Shown here in pieces: positions 14,476 through 21,794 of a stretch of DNA of 22,073 nt. The translations under genes and the position numbers were made by a program. Source of the DNA: Planctomycetota bacterium (GTDB lineage: Bacteria; Planctomycetota; Phycisphaerae; Sedimentisphaerales; UBA12454); NCBI GenBank assembly GCA_018828825.1, contig JAHJUV010000010.1, forward strand, positions 1 through 22,073, written 5' to 3'. Within the stretch, counting starts at the first letter, position 1; every line of letters begins with the position of its first letter. The notes beneath the pieces are model-generated. The model did no database searches and was not told the DNA's origin. It saw nothing but the letters and a program-made list of their open reading frames with translations.

Positions 14476-17283
14476 ATGAATATAAACAGAAAAGAAATTG
14501 GGTATACTATTTATTCGAGACTAGAAGAATCTTTGAGAAACTGGTTAAGAGAAAAATTAATGCAATTTGGATTACCATGGACGGATCATATCCCGAATGG
14601 GATATGTAATAAAATTAAAGAACGAACTTATTTTAATGATGAAGTTGATGAGTTGTCAGATATCCTAGAGGAAACAGATTTGCCTGATATTGTTGAGATT
14701 GTCTGCTATAAAAATCGTTATTCTAATTATATAGCGGATAATATAATGAATCGCAAAGATTTTGAAAAGCATCTTTCAGATTTATACAAGATACGAAATA
14801 AAATTGCACATGTTAAGCACTCATTTAATGCGATAGATCTTGACTTGCTTATTAACATTGCCGATTCAATGATTCGTGTACTGGGGATACATGGCGAAGA
14901 TTTAAAAATTTTAATGGAATGCATAAAGACTAATCCCACAAAAGTACTTTTAAGTATCCCCCCAGATTTTTTTATAGATGGGACAATAAATTTTCAGTAC
15001 AGAGAGAACTTACCAGTATTAGATTACGATTCAGACGGAGGATTTATAGGAAGAAGAGAAGACTTAAAAAAACTTAGACAATTAGTTTCAGGTGATTTGG
15101 ACAGAGTTATTACAGTTTCTGGGGCAGGCGGCGTAGGGAAAACGGCGCTAGTGCATCAATTCTGTTTGTCATTAATAAATGAGGAGAAAAAACAATTTGA
15201 TGCACTGGTTTGGATAAGTGCAAAAGAAGAAAAGTTAACTTTGACTGGTATTGAACCAATAGAACCATCAGTGAAAAATTATGAAGAAGTTTTAGGATAT
15301 ATTTTGGATGTTTATGGCTGGCAAGAAGGATTAGATAAAAACCTTGAGCAAAAGGAAGAAGATGTTAAGATAATATTAGAAGCAGGAGACAAAGGGATTC
15401 TTCTCGTTATTGATAATCTGGAAACCATTCATGATGCACGCATAATTGAATTTATAAAAAATTTACCACGTCCTAATAAGGTTCTTATTACTAGCAGAAT
15501 GGGGCTCGGGGAGGTTGAAAGACGGCAAGTTTTAAAGGAGATGTCAAGAAAAGATTCGGTCGCCCTAATAAGAATTGTTTCGAAAGAAAAAGGAATCGAT
15601 GGAATTGCAAATCTACCTGATGAAATACTTGATAAGTACGCAGAAAAAATGTGTCGTTATCCTTTAGTTATAAAATGGGTGCTTGGCCAAGTTGCTTTAG
15701 GTAAAGATATAAATAAAATAATCGAAACCCTTTCTTCTGTCAGTGGAGATATTGCTCGTTTCTGCTTTGCGCACATTTTTGAAAAAATGCTTTCTGCTGA
15801 TTCTAAAATGATTTTATATTGTTTGACGGCTAGCGATGTTCCATTGACTCGTGGTATGCTAACTCATTTATCTGCATTGGATGCCGAAAAACTCGATGAT
15901 GCTCTTCAAGAACTTACAGTTGCTTCTCTATTAGCGCCAGAAAATTCTAAAACAGAAGATGGGACTATTTTAACAAAATATTCCATTTTGCCGTTAACGG
16001 TAGGATACTTGAAAGTAAATCTACAGCAAAATAAAACTCTATGGGGCATGATTCAAGGTAGAATGCAAGCCATAGAGACTCGTATGGAAGAAGCTCATAA
16101 AGTTGGTAAGCAGTATCGTTATGCTTTACGAGACCTTGGAGCGAATAGTGAAGAAGAAAAAATAGCAGCAGCTTGGGCTTTAACGGCATTTCAGAGAGGT
16201 CAAACGGGTGATTATGTAGGTGCTGTTGAAGCTTTTAAACGTGCAGTAGATATAGCTCCTCGCTACGCAAGAGTATATCGTAACTGGGCAGTTATTGAAA
16301 GTAATGCAGGTTATCATGAAAGAGCAAACGAATTAATGGATAAAGCAACTAGATTAGAACCCGAAGACCCCAGTTTGTGGTTTGTTTGGGGTAATATGGA
16401 GAAAAAAAGAGATCGGCTAAGTCGTGCAAAATTGTGTTTCGAAAAAGCTCTTGTTCTATCTCCTAAAGATGGAGCTATTCTTGGCGGGTTAGGTGAAATA
16501 GAGAAACGGTTAGGCAATTTTGAAGAAGCCGCTAAATATTTAAGTCAAGCTTTAGAGACCCCATTTGAACTCAAAGGTTACAGGCATGATGTGATTACCT
16601 ACACGGCTTTTGCTGGCAACCAATGCAGATGGGCTAGACAACTGGCCAAACAATGCAAATATGATGAGGCTATTGAAAAGGCTAAAACAGGTTTAAAATA
16701 TGTTAATCTTGCAGTAGAAAAGGCTAGAGACGATTTAAGGGCTCAAGATACACGGAAAGAAGTTGTTATGTTTATAGGCAAGATTTACGTAAGACAAACG
16801 AATTTAGAGGAAGCTATGTATTATCTTAGGCAGGCGGTTACAAAGTTCCCAAGACGCATGAAAGAGAAGAGATATAACGTTATGGCTTGTTATCAACTTG
16901 TTAAGATTCTTATGCAACTTAAGAAAGAAAAAGAAGCTAAATTATATTATGAAATTGGATCGAAGTCTTTATTTGCCGACACAAAAGAATTCAAGCCTCT
17001 ATATGATGCCATTGGTGAAGAATTTGCAAATCAAAGAATTCTTGGCAAAATAACTAAGCTATCAAATGAAAATATTTTTGGTTTTTTAGAAAGAGATGAT
17101 AAGCCTGGTGAAGATATTTTTTCCCATGCTGATGCATTTGTTAATGCGATTGATACCAATAAATTTCACGAATTAAATGGCAAAAAAGTATCTTTTGTTG
17201 TAGTGGATACAGGCAAAACTTGTCTTGAGGCAAAAAATATAATATTAGAGGAATTAAAGGATTCAGACACCGAAATAAAATGA
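14476..17283 (+). CDS. HEPN - STAND (NB-ARC) NTPase - TPR - cold-shock-domain fusion protein
   Basis: A 935-residue multidomain protein, not a named family to me. Residues 1-140 look like a Swt1/HEPN-type helical domain with the RNase motif Arg107-NKIA-His112. Residues 188-410 form a STAND/NB-ARC NTPase: GFIGRREDL linker, Walker A GAGGVGKT (216-223), Walker B ILLVIDN with Asp313, KVLITSR (335-341) and YPLVIKW (395-401, the GLPL position). A winged-helix-like segment follows to about 550, then TPR repeats (about 560-835). Residues 853-922 are a cold-shock OB fold: GKITKLSNENIFGFLERDD and DIFSHADAF stand for RNP1 and RNP2. Such architecture fits an NLR-like sensor in which TPRs detect a trigger and the HEPN cuts RNA. 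It is solitary, with its own promoter and visibly AT-rich codons unlike metK, which suggests horizontal transfer. Function is inference. Confidence 0.85.
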   Translation: MNINRKEIGYTIYSRLEESLRNWLREKLMQFGLPWTDHIPNGICNKIKERTYFNDEVDELSDILEETDLPDIVEIVCYKNRYSNYIADNIMNRKDFEKHLSDLYKIRNKIAHVKHSFNAIDLDLLINIADSMIRVLGIHGEDLKILMECIKTNPTKVLLSIPPDFFIDGTINFQYRENLPVLDYDSDGGFIGRREDLKKLRQLVSGDLDRVITVSGAGGVGKTALVHQFCLSLINEEKKQFDALVWISAKEEKLTLTGIEPIEPSVKNYEEVLGYILDVYGWQEGLDKNLEQKEEDVKIILEAGDKGILLVIDNLETIHDARIIEFIKNLPRPNKVLITSRMGLGEVERRQVLKEMSRKDSVALIRIVSKEKGIDGIANLPDEILDKYAEKMCRYPLVIKWVLGQVALGKDINKIIETLSSVSGDIARFCFAHIFEKMLSADSKMILYCLTASDVPLTRGMLTHLSALDAEKLDDALQELTVASLLAPENSKTEDGTILTKYSILPLTVGYLKVNLQQNKTLWGMIQGRMQAIETRMEEAHKVGKQYRYALRDLGANSEEEKIAAAWALTAFQRGQTGDYVGAVEAFKRAVDIAPRYARVYRNWAVIESNAGYHERANELMDKATRLEPEDPSLWFVWGNMEKKRDRLSRAKLCFEKALVLSPKDGAILGGLGEIEKRLGNFEEAAKYLSQALETPFELKGYRHDVITYTAFAGNQCRWARQLAKQCKYDEAIEKAKTGLKYVNLAVEKARDDLRAQDTRKEVVMFIGKIYVRQTNLEEAMYYLRQAVTKFPRRMKEKRYNVMACYQLVKILMQLKKEKEAKLYYEIGSKSLFADTKEFKPLYDAIGEEFANQRILGKITKLSNENIFGFLERDDKPGEDIFSHADAFVNAIDTNKFHELNGKKVSFVVVDTGKTCLEAKNIILEELKDSDTEIK

Positions 17284-17346
17284 TTCCTCCCGATTTATCG
17301 GCGTTCCTCAAATCTATAGTCTGCCCTCTACAGTCTGTAATCTTTC

Positions 17347-17466
17347 ATTGCTTTAAGACACAATCGCGCAGCGATAACAAATTTCAAAATATAGGCCCGG
17401 GTCAAGCTTGCTTGATAGAGGGTCTATTTTGAAATTTTTAATCCCTTTGGGATGTCTTAAAGCAAT
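17347..17466. repeat. Cloverleaf-like 120-base inverted repeat
   Basis: Outer arms ATTGCTTTAAGACA (17347-17360) and TGTCTTAAAGCAAT (17453-17466) are perfect complements over 14 bases. Inside lie three arms. Hairpin ATCGC-GCA-GCGAT spans 17363-17375. The long central arm pairs AAATTTCAAAATA (17379-17391) with TATTTTGAAATTT (17425-17437) and continues through GGCCC/GGGTC and GTCAAGC/GCTTGAT, with G-T pairs. Hairpin ATCCC-TTT-GGGAT spans 17441-17453. It is a four-way junction by design. Whether it is a mobile repeat or an RNA, and on which strand, cannot be told. Confidence 0.65.
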
Positions 17467-17480
17467 TCTGACAGTGTTAA

Positions 17481-17554
17481 TCCGTGTCGTTCCGTGTCTA
17501 AAAAGATTCGTGCCTTGGTGTCTTAGTGGCTAAATTAAATCCGTGTCATCCGTG
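17481..17554. repeat. TCCGTGTC short-word repeats
   Basis: TCCGTGTC occurs at 17481, 17491 and 17540, and TCCGTG at 17549, with the related ATTCGTGCC and TTGGTGTCTTAGTGG words between them. It belongs to the gene-free stretch 17284-17676, in which I see no coding sequence: only the cloverleaf repeat, these words, a GC-rich palindrome and an ATTTAGA array. Confidence 0.5.
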
Positions 17555-17561
17555 AAACTTG

Positions 17562-17589
17562 TCCGCCCGTAGCCTTTGGCGTAGGCGGA
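17562..17589. repeat. GC-rich interspersed palindrome
   Basis: TCCGCC (17562-17567) and GGCGGA (17584-17589) enclose the inner hairpin GCC-TTT-GGC (17572-17580). It is a longer member of the palindrome family also seen at 3668, 14333 and 21802. Confidence 0.55.
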
Positions 17590-17643
17590 TCCGCGGTTAA
17601 TGGTTTTGAAAATTTAAATTTTTGAAATTTGTATTTGTTTCGG

Positions 17644-17669
17644 ATTTAGATATTAGAATTTAGAATTTA
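17644..17669. repeat. Heptamer array, unit ATTTAGA
   Basis: ATTTAGA, TATTAGA, ATTTAGA and ATTTA follow in register from 17644. It has the same 7-base period as the ATTTAAG array at 21756-21790, and sits just beyond the 3' end of the small 102-residue gene. Confidence 0.5.
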
Positions 17670-17676
17670 TCCCTTC

Positions 17677-17985
17677 TTATGTATCCAAAAAGTCCCACTC
17701 ATCTCCCAACACCCATCTAAGAGCAGACAACTTCCCGTTAATCATTCCCCACTCAAAATCGTCGTATGGCCCCAGCTCTTCCGGCGGGTATTTCGCCTCT
17801 ATCTTCTCAGCCGCTTTCTTCGCCTGCTTCCATATTTCCGGATTTACCGTTTCTATCCCGTTCTCGACGTTATACGCCAACTCCTGATGACGGTTGTACC
17901 AGACCTTATCGAAGAATTCCTCGATTGCCGCCCCGATTTCATCATCGCTCCGCCGACTTTGCAGTTCTTCATCAGAGTATTCCAT
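17677..17985 (-). CDS. Small acidic hypothetical protein
   Basis: A 102-residue, strongly acidic cytosolic protein of unknown function. The N-terminal half is Asp/Glu-rich and helical; the C-terminus FEWGMINGKLSALRWVLGDE followed by WDFLDT is the distinctive part and resembles short conserved hypothetical proteins in environmental bacteria, though I cannot name a family. The ATG at 17985 has a full GGAGG site 5 bases upstream, strong support for a real gene. It lies 52 bases downstream of the DUF4954 gene on the same strand and may share its transcript. No export signal, membrane segment or metal-binding motif is visible. Confidence 0.82.
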   Translation of the reverse strand: MEYSDEELQSRRSDDEIGAAIEEFFDKVWYNRHQELAYNVENGIETVNPEIWKQAKKAAEKIEAKYPPEELGPYDDFEWGMINGKLSALRWVLGDEWDFLDT

Positions 17986-17999
17986 ATCTGCCTCCGGTC

Positions 18000-18017
18000 A
18001 AATAATTTAAATTATTT
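18000..18017. other. Perfect 18-base AT palindrome
   Basis: AAATAATTTAAATTATTT reads the same on both strands and lies between the DUF4954 stop and the ribosome-binding site of the small gene. It could be an operator or, with the flanking A/T runs, a weak transcript end. By sequence alone it may be a chance AT palindrome. Confidence 0.35.
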
Positions 18018-18037
18018 AAATAAAAATCTTATTTTCT

Positions 18038-20032
18038 TTACGCAGAGAGAAATTTAATCTTATTTTTCCATTCTTCTGCCGTCTGGTTCGTAACTTCCTG
18101 TTGTTTTTTAAGTTGTTTTACAAGGCTGTTGCCCTCGTACGTCCCTCTAACCGCATCGAAGTCGTCATCTCTTGTCTTTTCATCGCCGTCAACTCCGAAT
18201 CCTATCCTCGGCACATCTGCGAATTCTTTTTCCGCGTCAGCGAGGATAAGAGCCGTCAGTTTTTTGCTTGCCGCCGACCAGCTTTCGATTATCTTCAGTA
18301 CTTTTTCAGCGTCGGTAAGTTCCGCGTGTTTTTTCATTATATTATTAATCTTTTCGCACGCCCACGCCCATTTATATTCGCTGTAGTTTGAGTGGAGTTG
18401 TTTTAGGCTTTCGGTGATTTTCTCGATGGTTGCAAGTTTGCCTGTTTCTATATCGTCCAGCAGTGAATTTACGTATTTTTCAGGTACGAGCAGTCCTGCG
18501 ATATCGAGCCATTTTCCGACAGCGTCTGGGTTTGTGGACTGGAAGATTTTCCCCAGGTCGGCCTTTGATTTTGGTGTTGATGATTTGAGTTTATCGATTA
18601 GGCAGTCGCCGAGGAATTTATTGATAGCGATGCTGTAGTATTCGATGCCTTTATGTAAGGCTGAGGTGTTGAAGTGCAGGTTATTGCAGACGACTTCTTT
18701 TGAGGTATTTGTATGTGCAGGCTCCAGGTTGAGCAGCATATCGAGGCCTTTGATGATTTTCTGCACAGTATAAGGACTTAGTACATCGAAAATGATTAAA
18801 TCTGATTTTTCGGGTGCTTTTCTTTCATCTCTTTTGGGCCATTTATCTCCATCGCGGACTGTCCCGACGGTTCGCAGGTTTATACCGGGTACAATGAATG
18901 TTTTATCATTTTCTTCGAACAGGTATGAAAACGGCAAATCGCCCGTATCCGGATGTGCGTAGTGCCTGCCCATCACCACGCAAAACGCCCCAATCCTCGC
19001 CGGGTAAGAAATATAGCCATCGCTGGTCATTTTTGTGCCGCGCTCGAAGATTCCCTGGTGGACGGAGCCGACTTTGTACATATGGTTGCTCTGGTTGGTT
19101 CCGCTGCCGGCATTAAAGAAACTAAACAAACCGGCTATCAAAAGTGTGGATTTGTGATGGCTGACGGTATAAGGACCTGCGAAAATGGAGCAAATCTCGC
19201 CATGATGAAAACCGCAATTGGCGAAACAGGTCGAATTTTCCGCTGAAAACTGCTTTGTCATCTTCGTTGCCTGGCCGATGAAACAATCGGAAATAATCGA
19301 GCCTTCACTAATTTTAACGCCTTCAGCAATTATGAAGTCCTTCGCAACAACACCGGCGCCAACCTCAGTAGGATCCTGGAGACAGCTCTTAATCGTGCCG
19401 TTTTCAAGACGTTTTATGTTCCCAATTATGGCAGCAGGGCCAATCCTGACGTTCTTAATTGTACCGCAATTCGATAAATGCGAGCCCTTGCCCACTATGC
19501 CAATGTCGGATTTGACGCTTTCAGTATATTTGGCGATTAGATTCTCAATCTTTGCGCGGACCTTCGTCCTATGCCTGTGCAAAGCAACAATATAGCCAAT
19601 CTGGGCAGTCAGGCCGTCAAATATGGTTATTTCCCTTCCGCCAGCTTCGTTGACGACAACAGCCTTGATACCGTTGCCGAAAGTACTTTGGCTTTCCATA
19701 GCAAGAAGGTCTATATGGTCAATAATACAGTCATCCTCAATTACATAATTTGCGATGTGATTAGATACATTTGAAATGTAAACGTTATCGCCAATAGTAC
19801 AGTTGTGCAGATAAGCGTTGTAAATGCCGGTCTGTTTTTTGACGCCGCCGTAAAAGGTAATCTGCTTGTCGAATTTGCCGAGCTTGATTTTGCCTGAAAA
19901 GGTTGTGTTTTTGATATGAACGGCCTTAAAGCCAGCGGCCACAAGAACATCCTTCCAGTCGGCACAAATACAGTTCTGCTTCTCAAGCTGAGTAATCTGC
20001 TCTTTGGTCAAAGAAATGTGTTTATCAGTCAT
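18038..20032 (-). CDS. DUF4954 left-handed beta-helix (hexapeptide-repeat) protein
   Basis: A 664-residue cytosolic protein of the DUF4954 family. The central part is hexapeptide-repeat beta-helix, as in sugar nucleotidyltransferases and acyltransferases: runs such as NCTIGDNVYISNVSNHIANY (about 78-97) and IGPAAIIGNIKRLENGTIKS. The AGPYTVSHHKSTLLIAG and GSGTNQSNHMYKVG blocks with several His residues are the probable active region. The last ~200 residues are helical. No substrate is assigned; sugar metabolism is a guess from the fold. AAGGA 7 bases before the ATG supports the start, as does the second copy of the same 5' end at 21441-21548, which is conserved from exactly this ATG. Divergent from the alkaline phosphatase. 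Confidence 0.88.
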   Translation of the reverse strand: MTDKHISLTKEQITQLEKQNCICADWKDVLVAAGFKAVHIKNTTFSGKIKLGKFDKQITFYGGVKKQTGIYNAYLHNCTIGDNVYISNVSNHIANYVIEDDCIIDHIDLLAMESQSTFGNGIKAVVVNEAGGREITIFDGLTAQIGYIVALHRHRTKVRAKIENLIAKYTESVKSDIGIVGKGSHLSNCGTIKNVRIGPAAIIGNIKRLENGTIKSCLQDPTEVGAGVVAKDFIIAEGVKISEGSIISDCFIGQATKMTKQFSAENSTCFANCGFHHGEICSIFAGPYTVSHHKSTLLIAGLFSFFNAGSGTNQSNHMYKVGSVHQGIFERGTKMTSDGYISYPARIGAFCVVMGRHYAHPDTGDLPFSYLFEENDKTFIVPGINLRTVGTVRDGDKWPKRDERKAPEKSDLIIFDVLSPYTVQKIIKGLDMLLNLEPAHTNTSKEVVCNNLHFNTSALHKGIEYYSIAINKFLGDCLIDKLKSSTPKSKADLGKIFQSTNPDAVGKWLDIAGLLVPEKYVNSLLDDIETGKLATIEKITESLKQLHSNYSEYKWAWACEKINNIMKKHAELTDAEKVLKIIESWSAASKKLTALILADAEKEFADVPRIGFGVDGDEKTRDDDFDAVRGTYEGNSLVKQLKKQQEVTNQTAEEWKNKIKFLSA

Positions 20033-20061
20033 CCTTGTTTTCCTTTATAAACAGTTATGCC

Positions 20062-20090
20062 ATTATATAAATTAAATCCGGAAATGCCAT
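20062..20090 (-). promoter_or_regulatory. Promoter of the DUF4954 gene
   Basis: On the minus strand ATGGCA (20085-20090), 17-base spacer, TATAAT (20062-20067), about 30 bases before the ATG. TTGTTATGGC and TATATAATG are both preserved at the same spacing in the duplicate upstream region at 21596-21630, which supports function. Confidence 0.6.
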
Positions 20091-20145
20091 AACAAGTTTG
20101 AGTACCTAAAAAGGCTTAATTTTGGGGATTGTTTTGGACTTTTGC

Positions 20146-20173
20146 TTGATTTTTGTTGGAAATATGGTATAAT
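20146..20173 (+). promoter_or_regulatory. Promoter of the alkaline phosphatase gene
   Basis: TTGATT (20146-20151), 16-base spacer, TATAAT (20168-20173), with AGGGAAG just before the ATG at 20200. The whole block from TTGATT to TATAATGC is identical in the second copy at 21699-21728. Confidence 0.68.
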
Positions 20174-20199
20174 GCAGCTTACAGGATATAGGGAAGAAA

Positions 20200-21444
20200 A
20201 TGAAGATAATTACATTTGGTTTGATATTGTCCTTTGTTGTTACGGCCGGCACTGCTTTTGCAGAAACGGGGGCAAAGAATGTGATTCTCTTTATCGGGGA
20301 CGGGATGGGGCCAGAACAAGTAAAAGCAGCAGGGATGTACGCTAATGGTGCCCCAAATAGTCTTTGCTTTGAATTGTTTCCTTACAAATCCACGATGACT
20401 ACATACTCTGCCGATAATGCGGTAACCGATTCGGCAGCGGCGGGAACGGCTATCGCGACAGGATATAAGGTTAACAATAGCGTTGTCAGCAAGGCCATTC
20501 CCGGCGATTCGGGCGAGCTTCTAACCCGTCTGGAATACGCGAAATTACAGGGAAAGAAAACAGGCCTGGTAACAACGACCTATATGTCTCACGCGACGCC
20601 GGCCTGTTTCGGCGCACATGAAAACAGCAGGGATAACTATACGGCAATAGTGATTGATTACCTGAATCAGACCAAACCGAATATCCTGTTCGGCGGAGGA
20701 GCAAACGGCATAACCTCTTCGGCAGCTATCGCGGCAGGATACACGGTTGTTACAGACCGGGCATCTTTAAATTCGCTGGATACCGATACGGCCGATTTCA
20801 TATCAGGGCAGTTCGGCTCAACTCATCTTCCTTATGAATATGATGGCCTTGGAACGCTGCCGCACCTTTCGGAAATGACGACCGTTGCACTTAATATCCT
20901 TGATAATGAACCTAACGGATTCTTTTTAATGGTCGAAGGCGGAAAAATAGACCATGCCGGACATAACAAGGACCTGGAGCGGAATGTTTTTGAGACAATA
21001 GAATTTGCCAACTCAGTTCAGGTAGCAATCGATTGGAGCGATGGGGGGGATGATACCCTTATTATTGTAACTGCAGACCATGAAACAGGAGGATTGACCG
21101 TTATCCAGAACAACGGACAAGGGCAGTTTCCTACTGTAACGTGGACAACCACCAACCATACAGATGCAGATGTGCCGGTTTACGGCTGGGGGTTTAACGC
21201 ATATTTGGCAGAAAATGTTTCTGACAATACCGATATTTTTGCTGCGACGACGATAGGATATCCTGATTACAATTCGGACAATGATTCGGATTTCGAGGAT
21301 TTCGCATTTTTCGCGGCAAAGTGGAGGTTTGAAAATTGCCAGCCGCCCGACTACTGCGATGGGACAGACCTGGATATCTCAGGATATATAAACAGCGAAG
21401 ACCTTGCTCTGTTAATCAATAACTGGTTGACAACGACAGATTAA
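20200..21444 (+). CDS. Secreted alkaline phosphatase with C-terminal dockerin-like domain
   Basis: A 414-residue PhoA-type phosphomonoesterase, exported by a signal peptide (residues 1-21, cut at AFA/ET). Catalytic residues are in place: metal ligand Asp34 in IGDGMG, nucleophile Ser78 in TDSAAAGTA, then Glu246, Asp251 and His255 in VEGGKIDHAGH, Asp293-His294 in TADHETGG, and His320. From about 355 an acidic tail carries two Asp-rich calcium-loop-like repeats, each followed by a short helix (DFEDFAFFAAKW and SEDLALLINNW), the dockerin-like ending common on planctomycete secreted enzymes, likely for attachment to a surface or complex. It frees phosphate from organic esters outside the cytosol. 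No Pho box was identified. The stop overlaps a convergent truncated DUF4954 remnant by two bases. Confidence 0.94.
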   Translation: MKIITFGLILSFVVTAGTAFAETGAKNVILFIGDGMGPEQVKAAGMYANGAPNSLCFELFPYKSTMTTYSADNAVTDSAAAGTAIATGYKVNNSVVSKAIPGDSGELLTRLEYAKLQGKKTGLVTTTYMSHATPACFGAHENSRDNYTAIVIDYLNQTKPNILFGGGANGITSSAAIAAGYTVVTDRASLNSLDTDTADFISGQFGSTHLPYEYDGLGTLPHLSEMTTVALNILDNEPNGFFLMVEGGKIDHAGHNKDLERNVFETIEFANSVQVAIDWSDGGDDTLIIVTADHETGGLTVIQNNGQGQFPTVTWTTTNHTDADVPVYGWGFNAYLAENVSDNTDIFAATTIGYPDYNSDNDSDFEDFAFFAAKWRFENCQPPDYCDGTDLDISGYINSEDLALLINNWLTTTD

Positions 21445-21548
21445 TATCTGGCTTTGGGAATGGGCAAGTTAAATTCGGCACAGATGCAGTTTTGCTTTTC
21501 GAGCCGGGCGATTTGCTCCCTGGTCAAAGAAATGTGTTTATCAGTCAT
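21441..21548 (-). pseudogene. Truncated second copy of the DUF4954 gene (5' end only)
   Basis: On the minus strand the ATG at 21548 opens a 35-codon frame whose first 26 residues copy the DUF4954 N-terminus. They differ only at K10R, T14A, Q15R, D25E and W26F. At the DNA level seven other codons differ silently, so this copy evolved as a working coding sequence before it was cut. Homology stops at about 21471, and nine unrelated codons lead to a stop overlapping the phosphatase stop. It is either a dead remnant or a short peptide gene; the start region and upstream promoter are intact. Confidence 0.82.
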
Positions 21549-21728
21549 CTTTTGTCTCCCTGTGTTCGCAAGTGTCCTTTCTAAACAATTCCAACATTAT
21601 ATAGATTAAAGGCAAAAAAGCCATAACAAGTTTGACGGTTTGAAGAGGTTGATTTTTGGGCTGAAATGGGTGATTTTGCAAAAAAATGCGGATTTCTCTT
21701 GATTTTTGTTGGAAATATGGTATAATGC
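21549..21728. repeat. Diverged duplicate of the DUF4954/phosphatase divergent promoter region
   Basis: This stretch aligns with 20033-20175. Identical blocks are GCCATAACAAGTTTGA and the 30-base block ending at TATAATGC (21699-21728); bases between them differ and include insertions. Homology ends immediately after TATAATGC. Both divergent promoters (minus TATAAT at 21596-21601, plus TTGATT-16-TATAAT at 21699-21726) remain intact here. Confidence 0.82.
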
Positions 21729-21733
21729 TGTGA

Positions 21734-21755
21734 TTGTTAGGCGTTTGCCTAACAA
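21734..21755. other. Perfect 9-bp hairpin
   Basis: TTGTTAGGC, loop GTTT, GCCTAACAA. It begins 7 bases after the duplicated -10 box, so a transcript from that promoter would start almost in the hairpin. No T-run follows. Confidence 0.5.
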
Positions 21756-21790
21756 ATTTAAGATTTAAGATTGAAGATTTAAAATTTGAG
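21756..21790. repeat. Heptamer tandem array, unit ATTTAAG
   Basis: Five exactly phased 7-base units: ATTTAAG, ATTTAAG, ATTGAAG, ATTTAAA, ATTTGAG. Confidence 0.75.
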
Positions 21791-21794
21791 GAAC

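Noticed and set aside
14164..17676. Insertion sequence or integrase-borne island around the STAND gene
   Set aside because: No transposase, integrase, terminal inverted repeats or direct target duplication was found on the two sides; only composition suggests transfer.
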